Numbered from the stretch's first letter, positions 33,471-48,575 are shown. The stretch: DNA of 64,000 bases from Vibrio penaeicida (GCF_019977755.1 NZ_AP025144.1:1364001-1428000), one strand, 5' to 3'. Numbers and translations are program-made. Notes: generated by a model not told the origin, from the letters alone.

Positions 33471-35591
33471 ATGCGAACGCTATCTGTTCATTTGAAAATT
33501 ACACTGCTGGCTGGTCTCTGCCTGCTCTTTACATCGGTGAGCTTGATAGGTTTTTCAATCTACAATGCAACGGGTAACCAGAAGATTGTCATTGACCATA
33601 GTTCCCAATCCGTTATCGATAAATCTCAGCAAATCTTAGCTGGCATGGCCAAACTGAATGCTGCAGAAGTTCAAACTTATCTTGATGAAGCAACCTACCG
33701 CGCTGAAATGCTGGGTGAGAGTGCGTTATTTCTGCAGCGCAATGCATTAGAAAACTTTACTCCAAGTGAAGAACTGCGAACCGCGCTCAATGAAATGGTG
33801 AATAACACGGTAGTACGTTTTCCAACCGTGCGTGGGGCTTACCTTGTTTTTAACGAAGATGCGCTTGATGGGGAAGACAGTAACTATCATGGTGCAGACT
33901 ATGTAGGCTCCAACGAAAAGGGGCGATTTGCCAGCTATTGGTCGATTTCTCCTGAAGATGAAACGCTTGTTTTTGGTGAGCCGCTAGAAGAAAGTACATT
34001 AATGGATTCGTCTCAGGCAGAGCGCTTTCTATGTCCTATAAATTCCGGTCAAGCTTGCGTTACCTCACCGCGCATTATCAACAGCCAGAATGGTGATGTG
34101 TTGCAAACGTCACTGACCGTCCCACTTGTATCTGAAGAAGAAGTGGTTGGTTTCCTTGGCGTTGAGTTATCTCTTAATGCTCTGATTGATACGGTGATGC
34201 AGTCGGATCAAGCCTTATTTGCAGGTAAAGGGCACATTACAATTTTGAGTTTAGACGGCACTTTGATCGCAACAGACGATTCCAGCGCCAAACTGGGTGA
34301 AAAATATCAGAGCGATAGGGTCAGCGCTTCTATGCTGGAGGGTTTCCTATTTTCGAGCGAAGTCCAAACCCAATGGAGTGCGGATAAACAATGGCTCACG
34401 GTGTTTTCACCTGTCTCTGTGGCAAACCAAACGTGGGGTGTCATGTTAGAAGTGCCCCGCGAGAGCGTATTGGCCGACGCGACTCGACTTGATTCGGTTA
34501 TAACGGAATTGGTTAATGGCTCCATTTCAAACGAATTGATGGTCGGTGTTGTGCTGGTTCTATTTGGCTTGGTGTTGATCGCCGGTCTTGCTACTCGCTT
34601 AGTGAAGCCTATTAAGGAAGTGGTTACTAGATTGGACGATATTGCATCTGGGGAAGGGGATTTAACTCAGAGACTGGATGTACAAACCCAAGACGAAATT
34701 GGTCAATTAGCGGCGGGCTTCAACAAATTCTTAGATAAGTTACAAGTGATCATCAAAGAGGTGGTTGCGACGACGCACGATATTTCTTCGACGTCAGAAC
34801 AATCGGGGCAAGCGGCATCGGTGACTCGCCAAAGCAGCGATGCGCAGTTTAAAGAAGTTGACTTAGTTGCCACAGCATCCGAAGAAATGACGCAAACGGC
34901 GGGCTTGGTCGTTCAAAATGCCGAAATTGCGGTTCAAGCGGCAAACGAAGCCAATATGTCTGTCTCTCAAGGTAAAGAGGTGATTGGCGACTCTTCGGAT
35001 GAAATGACGAAGTTGGTTGATAAAATGACCAGCGCAGTGCCAGTGGTTGAAGACTTAGCGAAGAATAATGCGGCCATTACCGAAATCCTTTCGGTGATTG
35101 AAGGCATTTCTGAGCAGACTAACTTGTTAGCGCTAAACGCGGCGATAGAAGCTGCGCGCGCAGGAGAGCAAGGGCGAGGCTTTGCGGTGGTCGCCGATGA
35201 AGTACGAAACTTGGCAAGCCGAACACAAGATTCAGTAGGCGAAATCCGAGAAGTGATTGAAAAAGTACAAGTTGGGACCAAAAATGTCGTGAGCGCAATT
35301 CAAGAAGGAAATGAACTGGCTGCGCACACACATGATCAGGTTGATAAAGCGGTAAAAGAGCTTAATACAATCGATGAATCCATTGTGGCTATCGTGGACA
35401 TGAACTCTCAGATTGTAAAAGCGGCGGAAGAGCAACAGTCGGTGTCTGGAGAGGTGAATCTTAACGTGTCTAATATCCGTGAGTTAAGTGCACAGATTTT
35501 GGAACAGGCGGAATCATCAGAAAGAATCAGTAAAGAAATTTCCGCAATATCCTCACGACAAAAAGACTTGGTCAACCAGTTTAAAGTGTAG
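33471..35591 (+). CDS. Methyl-accepting chemotaxis protein, dCACHE-type
   Basis: 706 residues from the ATG at 33471, which has a perfect AGGAGG 8 bases upstream. A first membrane helix (about 10-32) is followed by a long periplasmic sensor region (about 33-360) with [16 protein letters not shown] and WLTVFSPV segments typical of double-CACHE sensors. Then come a second helix ([21 protein letters not shown]), a HAMP domain and the signalling tip [35 protein letters not shown] (each key motif intact). It lies next to the inositol genes and may sense a cyclitol, but the ligand is inference only. Confidence 0.92.
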   Translation: MRTLSVHLKITLLAGLCLLFTSVSLIGFSIYNATGNQKIVIDHSSQSVIDKSQQILAGMAKLNAAEVQTYLDEATYRAEMLGESALFLQRNALENFTPSEELRTALNEMVNNTVVRFPTVRGAYLVFNEDALDGEDSNYHGADYVGSNEKGRFASYWSISPEDETLVFGEPLEESTLMDSSQAERFLCPINSGQACVTSPRIINSQNGDVLQTSLTVPLVSEEEVVGFLGVELSLNALIDTVMQSDQALFAGKGHITILSLDGTLIATDDSSAKLGEKYQSDRVSASMLEGFLFSSEVQTQWSADKQWLTVFSPVSVANQTWGVMLEVPRESVLADATRLDSVITELVNGSISNELMVGVVLVLFGLVLIAGLATRLVKPIKEVVTRLDDIASGEGDLTQRLDVQTQDEIGQLAAGFNKFLDKLQVIIKEVVATTHDISSTSEQSGQAASVTRQSSDAQFKEVDLVATASEEMTQTAGLVVQNAEIAVQAANEANMSVSQGKEVIGDSSDEMTKLVDKMTSAVPVVEDLAKNNAAITEILSVIEGISEQTNLLALNAAIEAARAGEQGRGFAVVADEVRNLASRTQDSVGEIREVIEKVQVGTKNVVSAIQEGNELAAHTHDQVDKAVKELNTIDESIVAIVDMNSQIVKAAEEQQSVSGEVNLNVSNIRELSAQILEQAESSERISKEISAISSRQKDLVNQFKV

Positions 35592-35612
35592 GTTTGTTAC
35601 CCATAAAATACT

Positions 35613-35636
35613 AAAGGGAGCTTCACGCTCCCTTTT
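35613..35636. terminator. Terminator between the chemoreceptor and roxA
   Basis: A 9-bp stem AAAGGGAGC / GCTCCCTTT with a 5-base loop and TTTT, located between two convergent genes and usable from both sides. Confidence 0.85.
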
Positions 35637-35657
35637 GCTATTTGACATGTCGTGACT

Positions 35658-36803
35658 TTACTCGTGAGTAAACCAATATCCACGATTGACGAAATCACTA
35701 AGGATGTCGAGTGCTGTACCTGCATCACCGGAGTTGTCAATATCGTCCCAAATGATGACGCTTTGATCACACAGAGTATGTATGAGCTCTTGTTGAGATT
35801 CTTCTACAGTAACAACATCACCGTTTACATAAGCGGTGAGCGGATTGTTTTCATGGTAATACGCTCGAAGACCGGAAACACGCTCAATAGCCCCACCTTC
35901 TTGTAGATAGCCTTGTAGCTCCTCTGGTGTCCATTTCTCTTCAGCAGAGACAATATCTAATTGATGGCGAGATTGGCTCACTAGGCAGCCAATGAACTTA
36001 TCGAGTGTCGCTTCGTCGTTCAATGAGTTTTTTAACATGGCTTTTAACTGACTGAGGTCTTTATCCTGAATGACCCCTTTTGTTTCTTGTGTTTCTTGAG
36101 CAGGGTTATGCAGATGGTGATCACCCATATCATGAGCCAATACGTAATCCGCAAAATTGGAGAGAAGTTCCTGCTGCTTAGGAGAACGGTAACCGACGGA
36201 GTAACTCATTGAAGGTTGAAGGGCGTAGCCATCGTGTGGAAAACCGGGTGGGATATAAAGAATGTCACCGGGTTCGAGCACGTCGTCGATGATAGGCTCA
36301 AATCCTTCAATTTGCCTAAGCACAGAGTGGCGGCAAGTCTCTTTATATTGCCCTTCATCAAGCGCGCCTACACGCCAATGACGTTTCCCTAAACCCTGAA
36401 CAATGAATACATCGTATTGGTCTATATGAGGACCAACACCACCACCTTGAACGGAGTAACTAATCATTAAGTCGTCAAACAACCAGTTGGGCATCGCATC
36501 GAATGCTTTAACAAGTTCAGCCGCTTCTGGGTGCCAATGATTGGCAGCTTGAACGATAAATGACCAGTTGGTTTCGGCCAGCTCCGCGAATTTTTCTTCA
36601 GGAAAAGGACCGTGTTCGGCTACCCAGTTGTCATCTAAATTGGAGACAAAGCGCGAATCAATTTCCTCTTCCATGGTTAAACCGGCTAATTCATCCGGAG
36701 AAAGAGGGTCCGAAAAGTTAGAGAAACCACCTTTGATAATGGTCGGCTTTTTCTGCCAGTAATGAGTAAGAAATTCTTCTATTGAAAAGGAGAGCTGGTA
36801 CAT
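35658..36803 (-). CDS. roxA: Ribosomal protein uL16 arginine hydroxylase RoxA (YcfD)
   Basis: A 381-residue JmjC/cupin-fold Fe(II)/2-oxoglutarate oxygenase that hydroxylates an arginine of ribosomal protein L16. The N-terminal FLTHYWQKKPTIIKG is the typical opening. The iron triad is H126-x-D128 (GPHIDQYDVF) and H190 (PPGFPHDGYAL). The C-terminal winged-helix region after about residue 270 is present, so it is full length. The gene stands between convergent and divergent neighbours with no operon partner. Confidence 0.92.
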   Translation of the reverse strand: MYQLSFSIEEFLTHYWQKKPTIIKGGFSNFSDPLSPDELAGLTMEEEIDSRFVSNLDDNWVAEHGPFPEEKFAELAETNWSFIVQAANHWHPEAAELVKAFDAMPNWLFDDLMISYSVQGGGVGPHIDQYDVFIVQGLGKRHWRVGALDEGQYKETCRHSVLRQIEGFEPIIDDVLEPGDILYIPPGFPHDGYALQPSMSYSVGYRSPKQQELLSNFADYVLAHDMGDHHLHNPAQETQETKGVIQDKDLSQLKAMLKNSLNDEATLDKFIGCLVSQSRHQLDIVSAEEKWTPEELQGYLQEGGAIERVSGLRAYYHENNPLTAYVNGDVVTVEESQQELIHTLCDQSVIIWDDIDNSGDAGTALDILSDFVNRGYWFTHE

Positions 36804-36951
36804 GGTGGATTCGCATCTTTAAAATTTGCCGACATTCTATACCTAAGTAACCACATTAACTACACCCAAGTGCCGTCAAGCTGGTGGGATACGAGCCCTC
36901 AAGTATGTGGATTCTATATTTGTCTTGGTTTTGAATAGGAAAAGATGAAGA

Positions 36952-36977
36952 GCGGTAAGATATAGTCATCTTACCGC
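36952..36977 (-). terminator. Stem-loop after gtrB
   Basis: A 10-bp inverted repeat GCGGTAAGAT / ATCTTACCGC with a 6-base loop, 10 bases past the glycosyltransferase stop. On the minus strand it is followed by CTCTTCATCTTTT. Confidence 0.65.
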
Positions 36978-36986
36978 CGCCGGGAT

Positions 36987-38015
36987 TTAGGGTCTGTTGA
37001 CCTTTTGAGAAGCTTTATTGGATTGAGTTGAAGAGGAAAAGTCGACGCTTTTCAGAGTGCCTTTTTTCTGCTTTTGTTCTTTAGACGATTCTCGTCTTTT
37101 CAAGAGGTATCTTGGCCGCTGTTTGGTTTCAATGTATAACCGACCCACATATTCCCCAATAATTCCTATTCCAATCAACTGGATACCACCAAGGAATACA
37201 ATAGCGACAATTAATGTAGGGAAACCAGGGACAGGGTTCTCATTGATGAATTTGTCTAAAATAATCCAACTGCCGTAACACAGAGACATAAAAGAAATAA
37301 AGAACCCGATGTAACTCCATACTCTAAGTGGAAGAGTCGAGAAACTGGTTATCCCCTCTATGGCAAAGTTCCAAAGTTTCCAGCCGTTAAATTTAGATAT
37401 ACCAGCCGCGCGCTCATTTCGTGTGTATTCAACTATTTCAACTTTTCCACCAACCCATGAAAGAATACCTTTCATGAATAGGTTTCGTTCAGGGAGTTGT
37501 TTGATATGCTCGACGGTGTCGCGAGAAAGTAAACGGAAGTCTCCGACGTTCTCTTGAATTTTCAAGTCACTTATTCGGTTATGTATTTTATAGAACATTT
37601 CAGCGGTGTTTCTTTTTAATACACTGTCACTTGTTCTATCGACTCGTTTGGCGAGCACGACGTCTGCCCCTGCTTGCCATTTGTCGACCATTTCAGGGAT
37701 CACATCGATAGGGTCTTGGAGATCTACATCGATAGGAATAACGGCGTCACCGGAAGCGTGCTCCAATCCAGCCATTAGTGCGGGTTCTTTACCGAAGTTT
37801 CGAGTAAAGCTCAAAGAGATGACATTTTTATCGCTAACTGATAATGCTTCAATAATGCTTTCGGTAAGATCCGTACTTCCATCATTAATAAACAAAATTT
37901 CAATGTCATAGCGGCTAAGTTCGCTATTTTCTTTTACCGTTTTATAAAAGAGAGGAATAGCCTCTTCTTCATTAAAAACTGGAACTACCAAGGATATTTT
38001 AATGCTATCTCTCAT
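36987..38015 (-). CDS. GtrB/DPM1-like family 2 glycosyltransferase
   Basis: A 342-residue membrane-anchored glycosyltransferase. The GT2 domain (about 1-215) has [30 protein letters not shown] (DxD-type metal site) and the acceptor region [11 protein letters not shown]. Two C-terminal helices (about 230-255 and 265-290) match GtrB/bactoprenol glucosyltransferases, which load a sugar on undecaprenyl phosphate. No flippase (GtrA) or third-partner gene is next to it, so it is an orphan. The start at 38015 has a weak ribosome site. The AT-rich upstream DNA hints at transfer. Confidence 0.88.
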   Translation of the reverse strand: MRDSIKISLVVPVFNEEEAIPLFYKTVKENSELSRYDIEILFINDGSTDLTESIIEALSVSDKNVISLSFTRNFGKEPALMAGLEHASGDAVIPIDVDLQDPIDVIPEMVDKWQAGADVVLAKRVDRTSDSVLKRNTAEMFYKIHNRISDLKIQENVGDFRLLSRDTVEHIKQLPERNLFMKGILSWVGGKVEIVEYTRNERAAGISKFNGWKLWNFAIEGITSFSTLPLRVWSYIGFFISFMSLCYGSWIILDKFINENPVPGFPTLIVAIVFLGGIQLIGIGIIGEYVGRLYIETKQRPRYLLKRRESSKEQKQKKGTLKSVDFSSSTQSNKASQKVNRP

Positions 38016-38340
38016 CAACAAACCGAATAAGTTAATAATTAGATTTTAAACTCAGGCTTAGTATGATGGGGTTAGGAGAAGCCTAAGTACATCTAAATTA
38101 TGTAAGTAAAATTGTTAAGTTGAACAATGTCTCATTTAAATGTTCACTAGCTGAATCTTTCTCTACTTATTATAAATTAAGATCATTGTATTAATAATAT
38201 TCTATTTAATTATATTCACTGAGTTGATAATTAGCTTCATATCAGAAGTAATGATTTCTTATAAATTATTTATTTAATTACTAATGTTATTTTCTTACTT
38301 TTATCGTGGTTTTTTATAAATAAATCATGGCTATATAGCG
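38016..38340. other. AT-rich intergenic region upstream of gtrB
   Basis: No gene, repeat or clear operator is seen in this stretch. It is markedly richer in A/T than its surroundings and would carry the gtrB promoter. Confidence 0.5.
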
Positions 38341-38363
38341 AAAAAGCTGCCCATAAGGCAGCT
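38341..38363 (-). terminator. Terminator of the racemase gene
   Basis: A 7-bp stem AGCTGCC / GGCAGCT. Read leftward it ends in TTTTT. It lies 44 bases past the racemase stop. Confidence 0.8.
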
Positions 38364-38406
38364 CAATATTTATAGTAATTAGCTCAATTGGTGGGTAAGC
38401 CCACTG

Positions 38407-39633
38407 TTACCAAACGTAGCGACGAGGGTTCGAGTTACCCCAAATTGTGTAGATTTCAGGAAATATCATGTCGGTGTGCGTTTCTATCTCACCAATGGTT
38501 ATGCTGTTGTCACCTTGCGTACCAAACAGTACCGCTTCTGAATTCTGGCGAATGCCGTGAACATCGGTTACATCAACCATTGTTGTATTCATCGAAATCT
38601 TGCCTACAACAGGAACACGTTGACCGTTTATGATAACTTCTGCTTTGTTACCAAGGCTGCGGTTATAACCATCTGAATAACCAAGTGGTAGGTTGGCTAG
38701 AATGGTCTCACGTTCTGTGACGAATGAACTGTCATACCCAACTGTGCTGCCCGCAGGAAGTCTATGCAAAGATGCCACTTTTGTTTTGTAAGAAACGATA
38801 GAAGGGTACTCAGCATGTCCAGGAAGATCGCCATACAAAACACCGCCTGGGCGCACCATATCAAACTGAGCTTCTGGTACGTTGAGTGATGTAAATGAGT
38901 TGGCAGCGTGAAGAGTCACATCTTCGCGATCAAGGTCTGAGTTCTCAATGATCCAAAGTGCACTTTGCTCAAATTCTGCGGCTTTCTCTTTAATGTAGTC
39001 GACTTCATAGTTAGGGAAGTGAGTCATGATTCCCACGATCTCAACATTGTCGAAGTCCGCCATTTTCAACGCGTCTCGTTGTCCACGTTGTGTCGACATA
39101 TCTAAGCCGTTACGACCCATTCCGCCAGAATTCAGCGCAAGGTGAACATTAATTTCAGTATCAAAGCGTTCTGCAATTCGCTCGATCTGGCGAGCTTTAG
39201 ATAACGAACCCACTAGCTCTTCAACATCGTATTGAATCGCGTTAGCAATTTCTTTGCGGCTCGCCGCACGCACACGAATTAACTGTCCATCAAAGCCAGA
39301 TTCACGCACGATACGTGCTTCTTCATTACTTGCAATAGCAACGCATGGAATGTCTTGGGCAAGGATAGTCGGCATAAGTCCTTGAATGCCATTTCCATAA
39401 GCGTCCGCCTTCATAACTGCACAAATACTCGTACCTTTATTAACAAAAGTTCGGAATTGATTAATGTTATCGTTGAACTGAGACAGGTTTACTTCAAGCC
39501 ATGCATTGCTGGTTTTGTATTCATTGCTGTATTCGCTTTCAATACCCGAAAGCAGTGGCGCACTTAGTGCAGGCGTTGAAATAGTGGTCGCGGCAGCAAA
39601 AGACAGCGCTAAAAGAGTTAATTTAGTTTTCAT
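38407..39633 (-). CDS. bsrV: Periplasmic broad-spectrum amino-acid racemase BsrV
   Basis: A 408-residue PLP enzyme of the alanine-racemase fold with a signal peptide (MKTKLTLLALSFAAATTISTPALSA), which distinguishes it from cytoplasmic Alr. The start at 39633 is supported by GGAG and the signal peptide. PLP lysine is K75 in AVMKADAYGNG; the catalytic tyrosine region STVGYDSSF and KISMNTTMVDVTD are present. BsrV-type enzymes in vibrios make D-Met, D-Leu and other D-amino acids that act on peptidoglycan. Length and features match that group closely. Confidence 0.93.
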   Translation of the reverse strand: MKTKLTLLALSFAAATTISTPALSAPLLSGIESEYSNEYKTSNAWLEVNLSQFNDNINQFRTFVNKGTSICAVMKADAYGNGIQGLMPTILAQDIPCVAIASNEEARIVRESGFDGQLIRVRAASRKEIANAIQYDVEELVGSLSKARQIERIAERFDTEINVHLALNSGGMGRNGLDMSTQRGQRDALKMADFDNVEIVGIMTHFPNYEVDYIKEKAAEFEQSALWIIENSDLDREDVTLHAANSFTSLNVPEAQFDMVRPGGVLYGDLPGHAEYPSIVSYKTKVASLHRLPAGSTVGYDSSFVTERETILANLPLGYSDGYNRSLGNKAEVIINGQRVPVVGKISMNTTMVDVTDVHGIRQNSEAVLFGTQGDNSITIGEIETHTDMIFPEIYTIWGNSNPRRYVW

Positions 39634-39702
39634 GTTTTTTCTCCAAAGCATCCCCCTCCCGAGTAAACGAGTGAACATAGGAGAGGGCATTAAATTTATA
39701 TG

Positions 39703-39757
39703 CTGGGCGAATTGAACGCCCAGACGGAATCGGGTTACGTTGGGTCAATGGACCCAA
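39703..39757 (-). terminator. Tandem stem-loops after the second chemoreceptor
   Basis: CTGGGCG / CGCCCAG (39703-39723) and TTGGGTC / GACCCAA (39740-39757) are two hairpins just beyond the stop at 39770. T runs are poor, so termination is inferred from position. Confidence 0.5.
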
Positions 39758-39769
39758 GTAATGAAAGAG

Positions 39770-41404
39770 TTACACCAGTCGGAATTTTGCCATTGACTGC
39801 TGCAGCGATTGAGACAGTTGCTCTAACTCAGAGCAAGACTGTGCGGTTTGAAGAGAGCCTTGTGCGACTTGTTCGGACGAGCTTTGCATGTTTTCAACAC
39901 GAACCGAAAGGTCACCAACTACCGCGGATTGCTGGCTACAAGCACTGGCTATTTGAACACCCATATCAGAAATTTGAGTCACAGCATTTTGGATGTCACC
40001 CATAATATCTTGAACTTGATCGCCCAGCCCTAAACACCTCGACGTGCTTTCTTGGCTACCATCAGATACGTTTTTCACTTTCTGAGTGCTGGCTTTAAAT
40101 TCTTCGATGATAGTGCTGATTTCACCAGTTGAATCTTGTGTACGTCCAGCAAGTGAGCGTACCTCTGAAGCAACAACAGCAAAGCCACGGCCACTCTCGC
40201 CAGCGCGTGCTGCTTCGATTGCTGCATTAAGTGCAAGAAGATTCGTTTGTTCTGCGATATCTTGAATCACGTCGACAAAAATATGGATTTGTTGTGAGCG
40301 CTTTTCTAATTCAGCGACTGTTTCACTTGAAAGACGAATAGAGTCCGCGACTTCCATCATGGCATCGATCATCAGTTTCACTTGATCGTTGCCATTTTTA
40401 GTCAGGTTCATCGCATCTTGTGTTTCTTGAGCGGAGGTTTCTGTGTTTTTCGAAATATCATGAATGACAGATTCCATCTCTGTCATTGCAGACGATACTT
40501 GGCTGGTTTCTTTTTGTTGGTGTTGCATACCTTCCGCTGATTGACTTGAAATCATGTTCACTTCACCAGCAGAGTGGTTAACTTGAGAAACCGCAGAGGC
40601 AACTTGTTCAATAAGAGATTTAAGGTTGTTTTGCATGGATTCGACGGAAGTCGCTAGCTGGCCTAGTTCGTCTTTTCCGATAGCGTTGTGATCCAGTTTT
40701 TGCGAAAGATCACCGTCTGCGATGTCGTTAGCCAAGGTCGCGACAGCGGTAAGTGGACCACATATCACCTTAGTAAGAACAACGGTAACGATAAGCATGA
40801 CAATAAGTGCCAGAGCGTTGCTTGTTAGGTTCTTCATCTCCAAGCCATCGATCTCAGAAAGAATCGTAGCTCTGTTACTCAACATTGCATCGTTCAGAAT
40901 ACGTTTCAATGTAGTGAAAGAGCGGGACATTGACTCTGCTGTCGCTTGGTTATTGAGAACCAATTTTTGAGCTTGCAGATTGTTATCATCAACCAGTAAC
41001 TCGTGGAATTGGTTGCTTTGCAGGATGTATTGATTCCAATCACTCATTAGTTGGTCAAACGTGTTCTGCTCTTCACCTGGCCAGACTGTTTTGCCGTAAG
41101 CTGCTAGGTTTTTTGATAGCTCTTTTTTTAGTAGCTCATTGCTTTGAATGTCGCTCAGAAGTTCAGCGTGGTTATTATGAACCTTTAGCAATTTGTACTG
41201 AGAAAGGCGTAACTCTAAGAAATCTTGTTGGAGTGACTCAACGGTCATGACCGCTGGTAGTGTGTCGTCAGCGTAGTTGAGCAGCTCGTTTTGAATGTGT
41301 TTTAAACCGTTCAGGAAAAAGACAGCAAAAATAATGTTAATAACTGCAATCAAGGAAAATGACAAAGCAAGTTTTTTGCTGATTGCGAGATTTTTAAGAA
41401 ACAT
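39770..41404 (-). CDS. Methyl-accepting chemotaxis protein, four-helix-bundle sensor
   Basis: A 544-residue chemoreceptor. TM1 is about 10-30. The short periplasmic domain (about 31-185, [23 protein letters not shown]) is helical as in 4HB_MCP sensors. TM2 is about 190-210. A HAMP domain and the full signalling tip [35 protein letters not shown] follow. It converges on no partner genes, so the ligand is unknown. A perfect CRP-type palindrome 74 bases upstream suggests control by carbon status. Confidence 0.92.
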   Translation of the reverse strand: MFLKNLAISKKLALSFSLIAVINIIFAVFFLNGLKHIQNELLNYADDTLPAVMTVESLQQDFLELRLSQYKLLKVHNNHAELLSDIQSNELLKKELSKNLAAYGKTVWPGEEQNTFDQLMSDWNQYILQSNQFHELLVDDNNLQAQKLVLNNQATAESMSRSFTTLKRILNDAMLSNRATILSEIDGLEMKNLTSNALALIVMLIVTVVLTKVICGPLTAVATLANDIADGDLSQKLDHNAIGKDELGQLATSVESMQNNLKSLIEQVASAVSQVNHSAGEVNMISSQSAEGMQHQQKETSQVSSAMTEMESVIHDISKNTETSAQETQDAMNLTKNGNDQVKLMIDAMMEVADSIRLSSETVAELEKRSQQIHIFVDVIQDIAEQTNLLALNAAIEAARAGESGRGFAVVASEVRSLAGRTQDSTGEISTIIEEFKASTQKVKNVSDGSQESTSRCLGLGDQVQDIMGDIQNAVTQISDMGVQIASACSQQSAVVGDLSVRVENMQSSSEQVAQGSLQTAQSCSELEQLSQSLQQSMAKFRLV

Positions 41405-41477
41405 AAATTCCTCTTTATTTTATGGCTCAGATTTGTGTTGTGTATTTTTTGTATTTCTATAACCATCCTTGATTTGG

Positions 41478-41493
41478 TGTGATTTATATCACA
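41478..41493. promoter_or_regulatory. CRP-type site upstream of the second chemoreceptor
   Basis: TGTGATTTATATCACA has the full TGTGA-N6-TCACA symmetry and lies 74-89 bases upstream of the ATG at 41404. No gene is seen in the surrounding 41405-41763 gap. Confidence 0.75.
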
Positions 41494-41763
41494 ATAAATA
41501 ATGATTTGTACTACATTTATATATTTAGTTACATTATCGGAAATGAGAATTCTTATAAAACAAATGGTTAATGAAATGCGCAACTATTCGTGTATGAAAA
41601 AAGAGCTGCATGATCAAAGTTTGAGCTTTTAATGAAACGCAATTGAATTAATTATGTTTATGGCTCAATTGTGAGAATTTAAATCACGAGTTAGGCGGGG
41701 TTAATGCGGTTTTTACATCGATTATTGGATGAAAATAAAAGCTAGGAGGAGTTCTGAGGGCAG

Positions 41764-41796
41764 AAAAAAACCAGCGGAGATAACCCCGCTGGTTTT
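41764..41796 (-). terminator. Terminator of the mnmA-hflD-purB operon
   Basis: An 11-bp stem (AAAACCAGCGG / CCGCTGGTTTT), T-rich on the minus strand, 22 bases past the purB stop. Confidence 0.88.
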
Positions 41797-41818
41797 AATA
41801 TTCTTAGTATTATCTAAG

Positions 41819-43841
<2,023 letters not shown>

Positions 43842-43859
43842 GTAAGTGCTCCTTAATTA

Positions 43860-44972
43860 TCAAATACGTTTTTCTATGATGCCGCCGCCCAAACAGACTT
43901 CGTCTAAATAAAAGACAGCAGATTGTCCAGGTGTTACAGCAACTTGCGGTTCATCAAAAATGACTTTTATGGTTTCGTCATTAACCGGGATGATAGTACA
44001 AGGAATATCTTGTTGGCGATAGCGCGTTTTCACGGTACAGGACATTGGTTGCTTGATCACTTCGCGATCGACCCAATGAAGCTGTGATGCCATTAAACCA
44101 GTGGATTTAAGAAGTGGGTGATCAGCGCCTTGAACCGCAATGAGTACATTACGTTTTAGATCTTTCTCTGCAACATACCAAGGGTCTTCGTTTCCGCCAC
44201 CGCCTTTTTGCCCACCGATATGCAAGCCTTTACGCTGACCTAAAGTATGGTACATCAAGCCTTGGTGCTCCCCAATAACGCGCCCTTCAGGTGTTTCAAT
44301 CTTTCCAGGCTGTGCAGGCAAGTATCGAGAGAGGAAGTCGGTGAACTTACGTTCGCCTATAAAACAAATACCGGTGGAGTCTTTTTTCTTGGCTGTGATC
44401 AAGTCTTGCTCTTCTGCAATACGTCGTACTTCAGGCTTCTCTAGTTCGCCTACAGGAAACAGGCTACGAGCAACTTGTTCTGAGCTTAGTGTATAAAGGA
44501 AGTAGCTTTGGTCTTTATTGCCATCCAGCCCACGCAACATTTTTGGCTTTTCGCCTTCCACTGTAGGGAAGGTACGACGAACATAGTGACCCATGGCAAT
44601 GTAGTCTGCCTCCAGAACTTCATCGGCAAATTCTAGAAATGCTTTGAACTTGATTTCTTTGTTGCAGAGGATATCTGGATTAGGAGTGCGTCCGGCTTTG
44701 TATTCTGCTAAGAAGTACTCGAAAACGTTATCCCAGTACTCCGCAGCAAAGTTGATGGTGTGTAGGTGGATACCCAATTTGTCACAAACAGCTTGTGCGT
44801 CTGCCAAGTCTTCCGCTGCGGTGCAGTATTCCTCATTATCGTCTTCTTCCCAGTTCTTCATAAACAGGCCTTCAACTTGGTAGCCTTGTTGCTTCAGAAG
44901 GTAGGCGGAAACAGAGGAGTCAACACCGCCGGACATACCGACGATCACTTTCTTTTGGCTGTTATCTGACAT
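43860..44972 (-). CDS. mnmA: tRNA-uridine 2-sulfurtransferase MnmA
   Basis: About 370 residues; the protein thiolates U34 of Lys, Glu and Gln tRNAs. The PP-loop ATP-binding motif GMSGGVDSS is at the N-terminus. The catalytic Cys lies in [11 protein letters not shown] and its partner in [12 protein letters not shown], both present. The start is taken at the ATG at 44972; a GTG four codons upstream is the alternative. Head of the mnmA-hflD-purB operon. Confidence 0.96.
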   Translation of the reverse strand: MSDNSQKKVIVGMSGGVDSSVSAYLLKQQGYQVEGLFMKNWEEDDNEEYCTAAEDLADAQAVCDKLGIHLHTINFAAEYWDNVFEYFLAEYKAGRTPNPDILCNKEIKFKAFLEFADEVLEADYIAMGHYVRRTFPTVEGEKPKMLRGLDGNKDQSYFLYTLSSEQVARSLFPVGELEKPEVRRIAEEQDLITAKKKDSTGICFIGERKFTDFLSRYLPAQPGKIETPEGRVIGEHQGLMYHTLGQRKGLHIGGQKGGGGNEDPWYVAEKDLKRNVLIAVQGADHPLLKSTGLMASQLHWVDREVIKQPMSCTVKTRYRQQDIPCTIIPVNDETIKVIFDEPQVAVTPGQSAVFYLDEVCLGGGIIEKRI

Positions 44973-45105
44973 TGTTTTTACCACATAAATTACTTGGGGG
45001 CAGATTCTAACAGAAAGAATTTGCTGGATACAGATCCGAGAGTTAAATCACAAAAAGCAATCGGTGTACTTGCTGAAAACTTCACCAATATCTCGAAATG
45101 ACGAC

Positions 45106-45780
45106 CTATACGGAGACGTACTTCCATTTACCTGGTTGTAAGTCGCCTACGTTCCAATCTCCCATGGAATAACGGATCAAGCGAAGAGTAGGGAAGCCTA
45201 TATTGGCTGTCATTCGGCGTACTTGACGATTTCTTCCTTCTACAATGGTAATCGCAAGCCAAGTCGTTGGAATAGAAGCGCGGAAGCGAACGGGTGGGTG
45301 GCGTTCCCATACATTGGGCTCAGGTATGATGTCTACTTTTGCGGGCAATGTTATGCCATCTTTCAATTCGACACCTTTTCTTAGCTTTTCGAGATCTTCC
45401 TCTGCTGGCGAGCCTTCGACCTGAACCCAATAGGTTTTAGGGGATTTTGATTTTGGCTGCGTCAATCGGGCTTGCAAGATTCCGTCGTTAGTAAGCACCA
45501 TAAGACCCTCACTGTCTCTGTCTAGCCTACCTGCCGCATACACTTCCTTTACTGATATATAGTCCGCTAGCGTTTTTCTGCCTTCCCCATCTGTAAATTG
45601 GCTTAGCGTGTCAAACGGTTTGTTAAACAGAAGTACCTTACGCTCTTCTGCTGACACACTGTTGGTTTTATGAGGTGTTTTATGCGATTTTTTTGATCGA
45701 ACTTTGGCATTTGTTTTAAAAGATGACGTGCGAGAAGCACCAGAACTCTTTGATTTTACGCTGCGAGAGCGAAAAGACAT
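45106..45780 (-). CDS. rluE: 23S rRNA pseudouridine synthase RluE-type
   Basis: A 224-residue pseudouridine synthase of the RsuA/RluE family. The catalytic Asp is in [26 protein letters not shown] and [24 protein letters not shown] are family marks. It has a basic N-terminal extension of about 45 residues rich in Ser, Lys and Arg and no S4 domain, as in RluE. The start at 45780 has AAGG upstream; an in-frame extension to 45876 is unlikely. Confidence 0.92.
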   Translation of the reverse strand: MSFRSRSVKSKSSGASRTSSFKTNAKVRSKKSHKTPHKTNSVSAEERKVLLFNKPFDTLSQFTDGEGRKTLADYISVKEVYAAGRLDRDSEGLMVLTNDGILQARLTQPKSKSPKTYWVQVEGSPAEEDLEKLRKGVELKDGITLPAKVDIIPEPNVWERHPPVRFRASIPTTWLAITIVEGRNRQVRRMTANIGFPTLRLIRYSMGDWNVGDLQPGKWKYVSV

Positions 45781-45928
45781 GTTAACTACCTTGCAAAAAT
45801 GTAAACGAACTGTGGGTGAAAGTTTAACTTCATTTGTGATTAGGCTATGATTTGCGCGCCAAAAAACAGGAATCACGAACTGAATGATAGACTAAACAAT
45901 CAGAGTTGTTTAGTTTTACGTGAGTACG

Positions 45929-46148
45929 GTATCCGCTACAGGATACAGACGCTACACCCTTTCCATTATTACGATAAATGAGGATGTGTACGTGATACCA
46001 AACCAGTGTTTTCTGTTTGGTCAGAATTACCGGTACAGGTAATCGGTTGAACTAGAATAGAAACACTATAGAGTCAATGACTCTTAAAGGAGTTTGGGAA
46101 AACAATCGCGGTCAGCCATAGGAGGATGTAGTACGGACTGACTGGCGA
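45929..46148 (+). other. Hairpin-rich leader upstream of icd
   Basis: The 428-base gap before icd has no gene but several stem-loops in series: GTATCC/GGATAC (45929-45946), ACCAAAC/GTTTGGT (45997-46021), ATTACC/GGTAAT (46026-46043), GAGTCA/TGACTC (46071-46083), and a longer imperfect one from 46108 to 46148. The first and third share the loop consensus CCGSTACAGG. It may be a structured 5' leader or a small RNA. Confidence 0.5.
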
Positions 46149-46199
46149 TACATTCATGCAGACCTATTTCTCATCCAATAGAGACTGTCAGATATATAG

Positions 46200-48437
<2,238 letters not shown>

Positions 48438-48453
48438 AGCGAAGAGAGAAAAA

Positions 48454-48478
48454 GGCTGCAATCCTATGTGTTGCAGCC
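48454..48478 (+). terminator. First terminator-like hairpin after icd
   Basis: GGCTGCAA / TTGCAGCC, an 8-bp stem with a 9-base loop, 17 bases after the icd stop. The following T content is modest. Confidence 0.6.
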
Positions 48479-48533
48479 ATTAATTTAAAGCTTTTACCCA
48501 TGCTCTGTTTAAAGTCGCTAGGGTATAAAAACA

Positions 48534-48559
48534 AAGAAACCCGCGTCAGCGGGTTTCTT
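48534..48559. terminator. Bidirectional terminator between icd and cspD
   Basis: An 11-bp stem AAGAAACCCGC / GCGGGTTTCTT with a GTCA loop, flanked by A and T tracts, 17 bases from the cspD stop. Confidence 0.88.
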
Positions 48560-48575
48560 ATACTCCGAATTTCGA

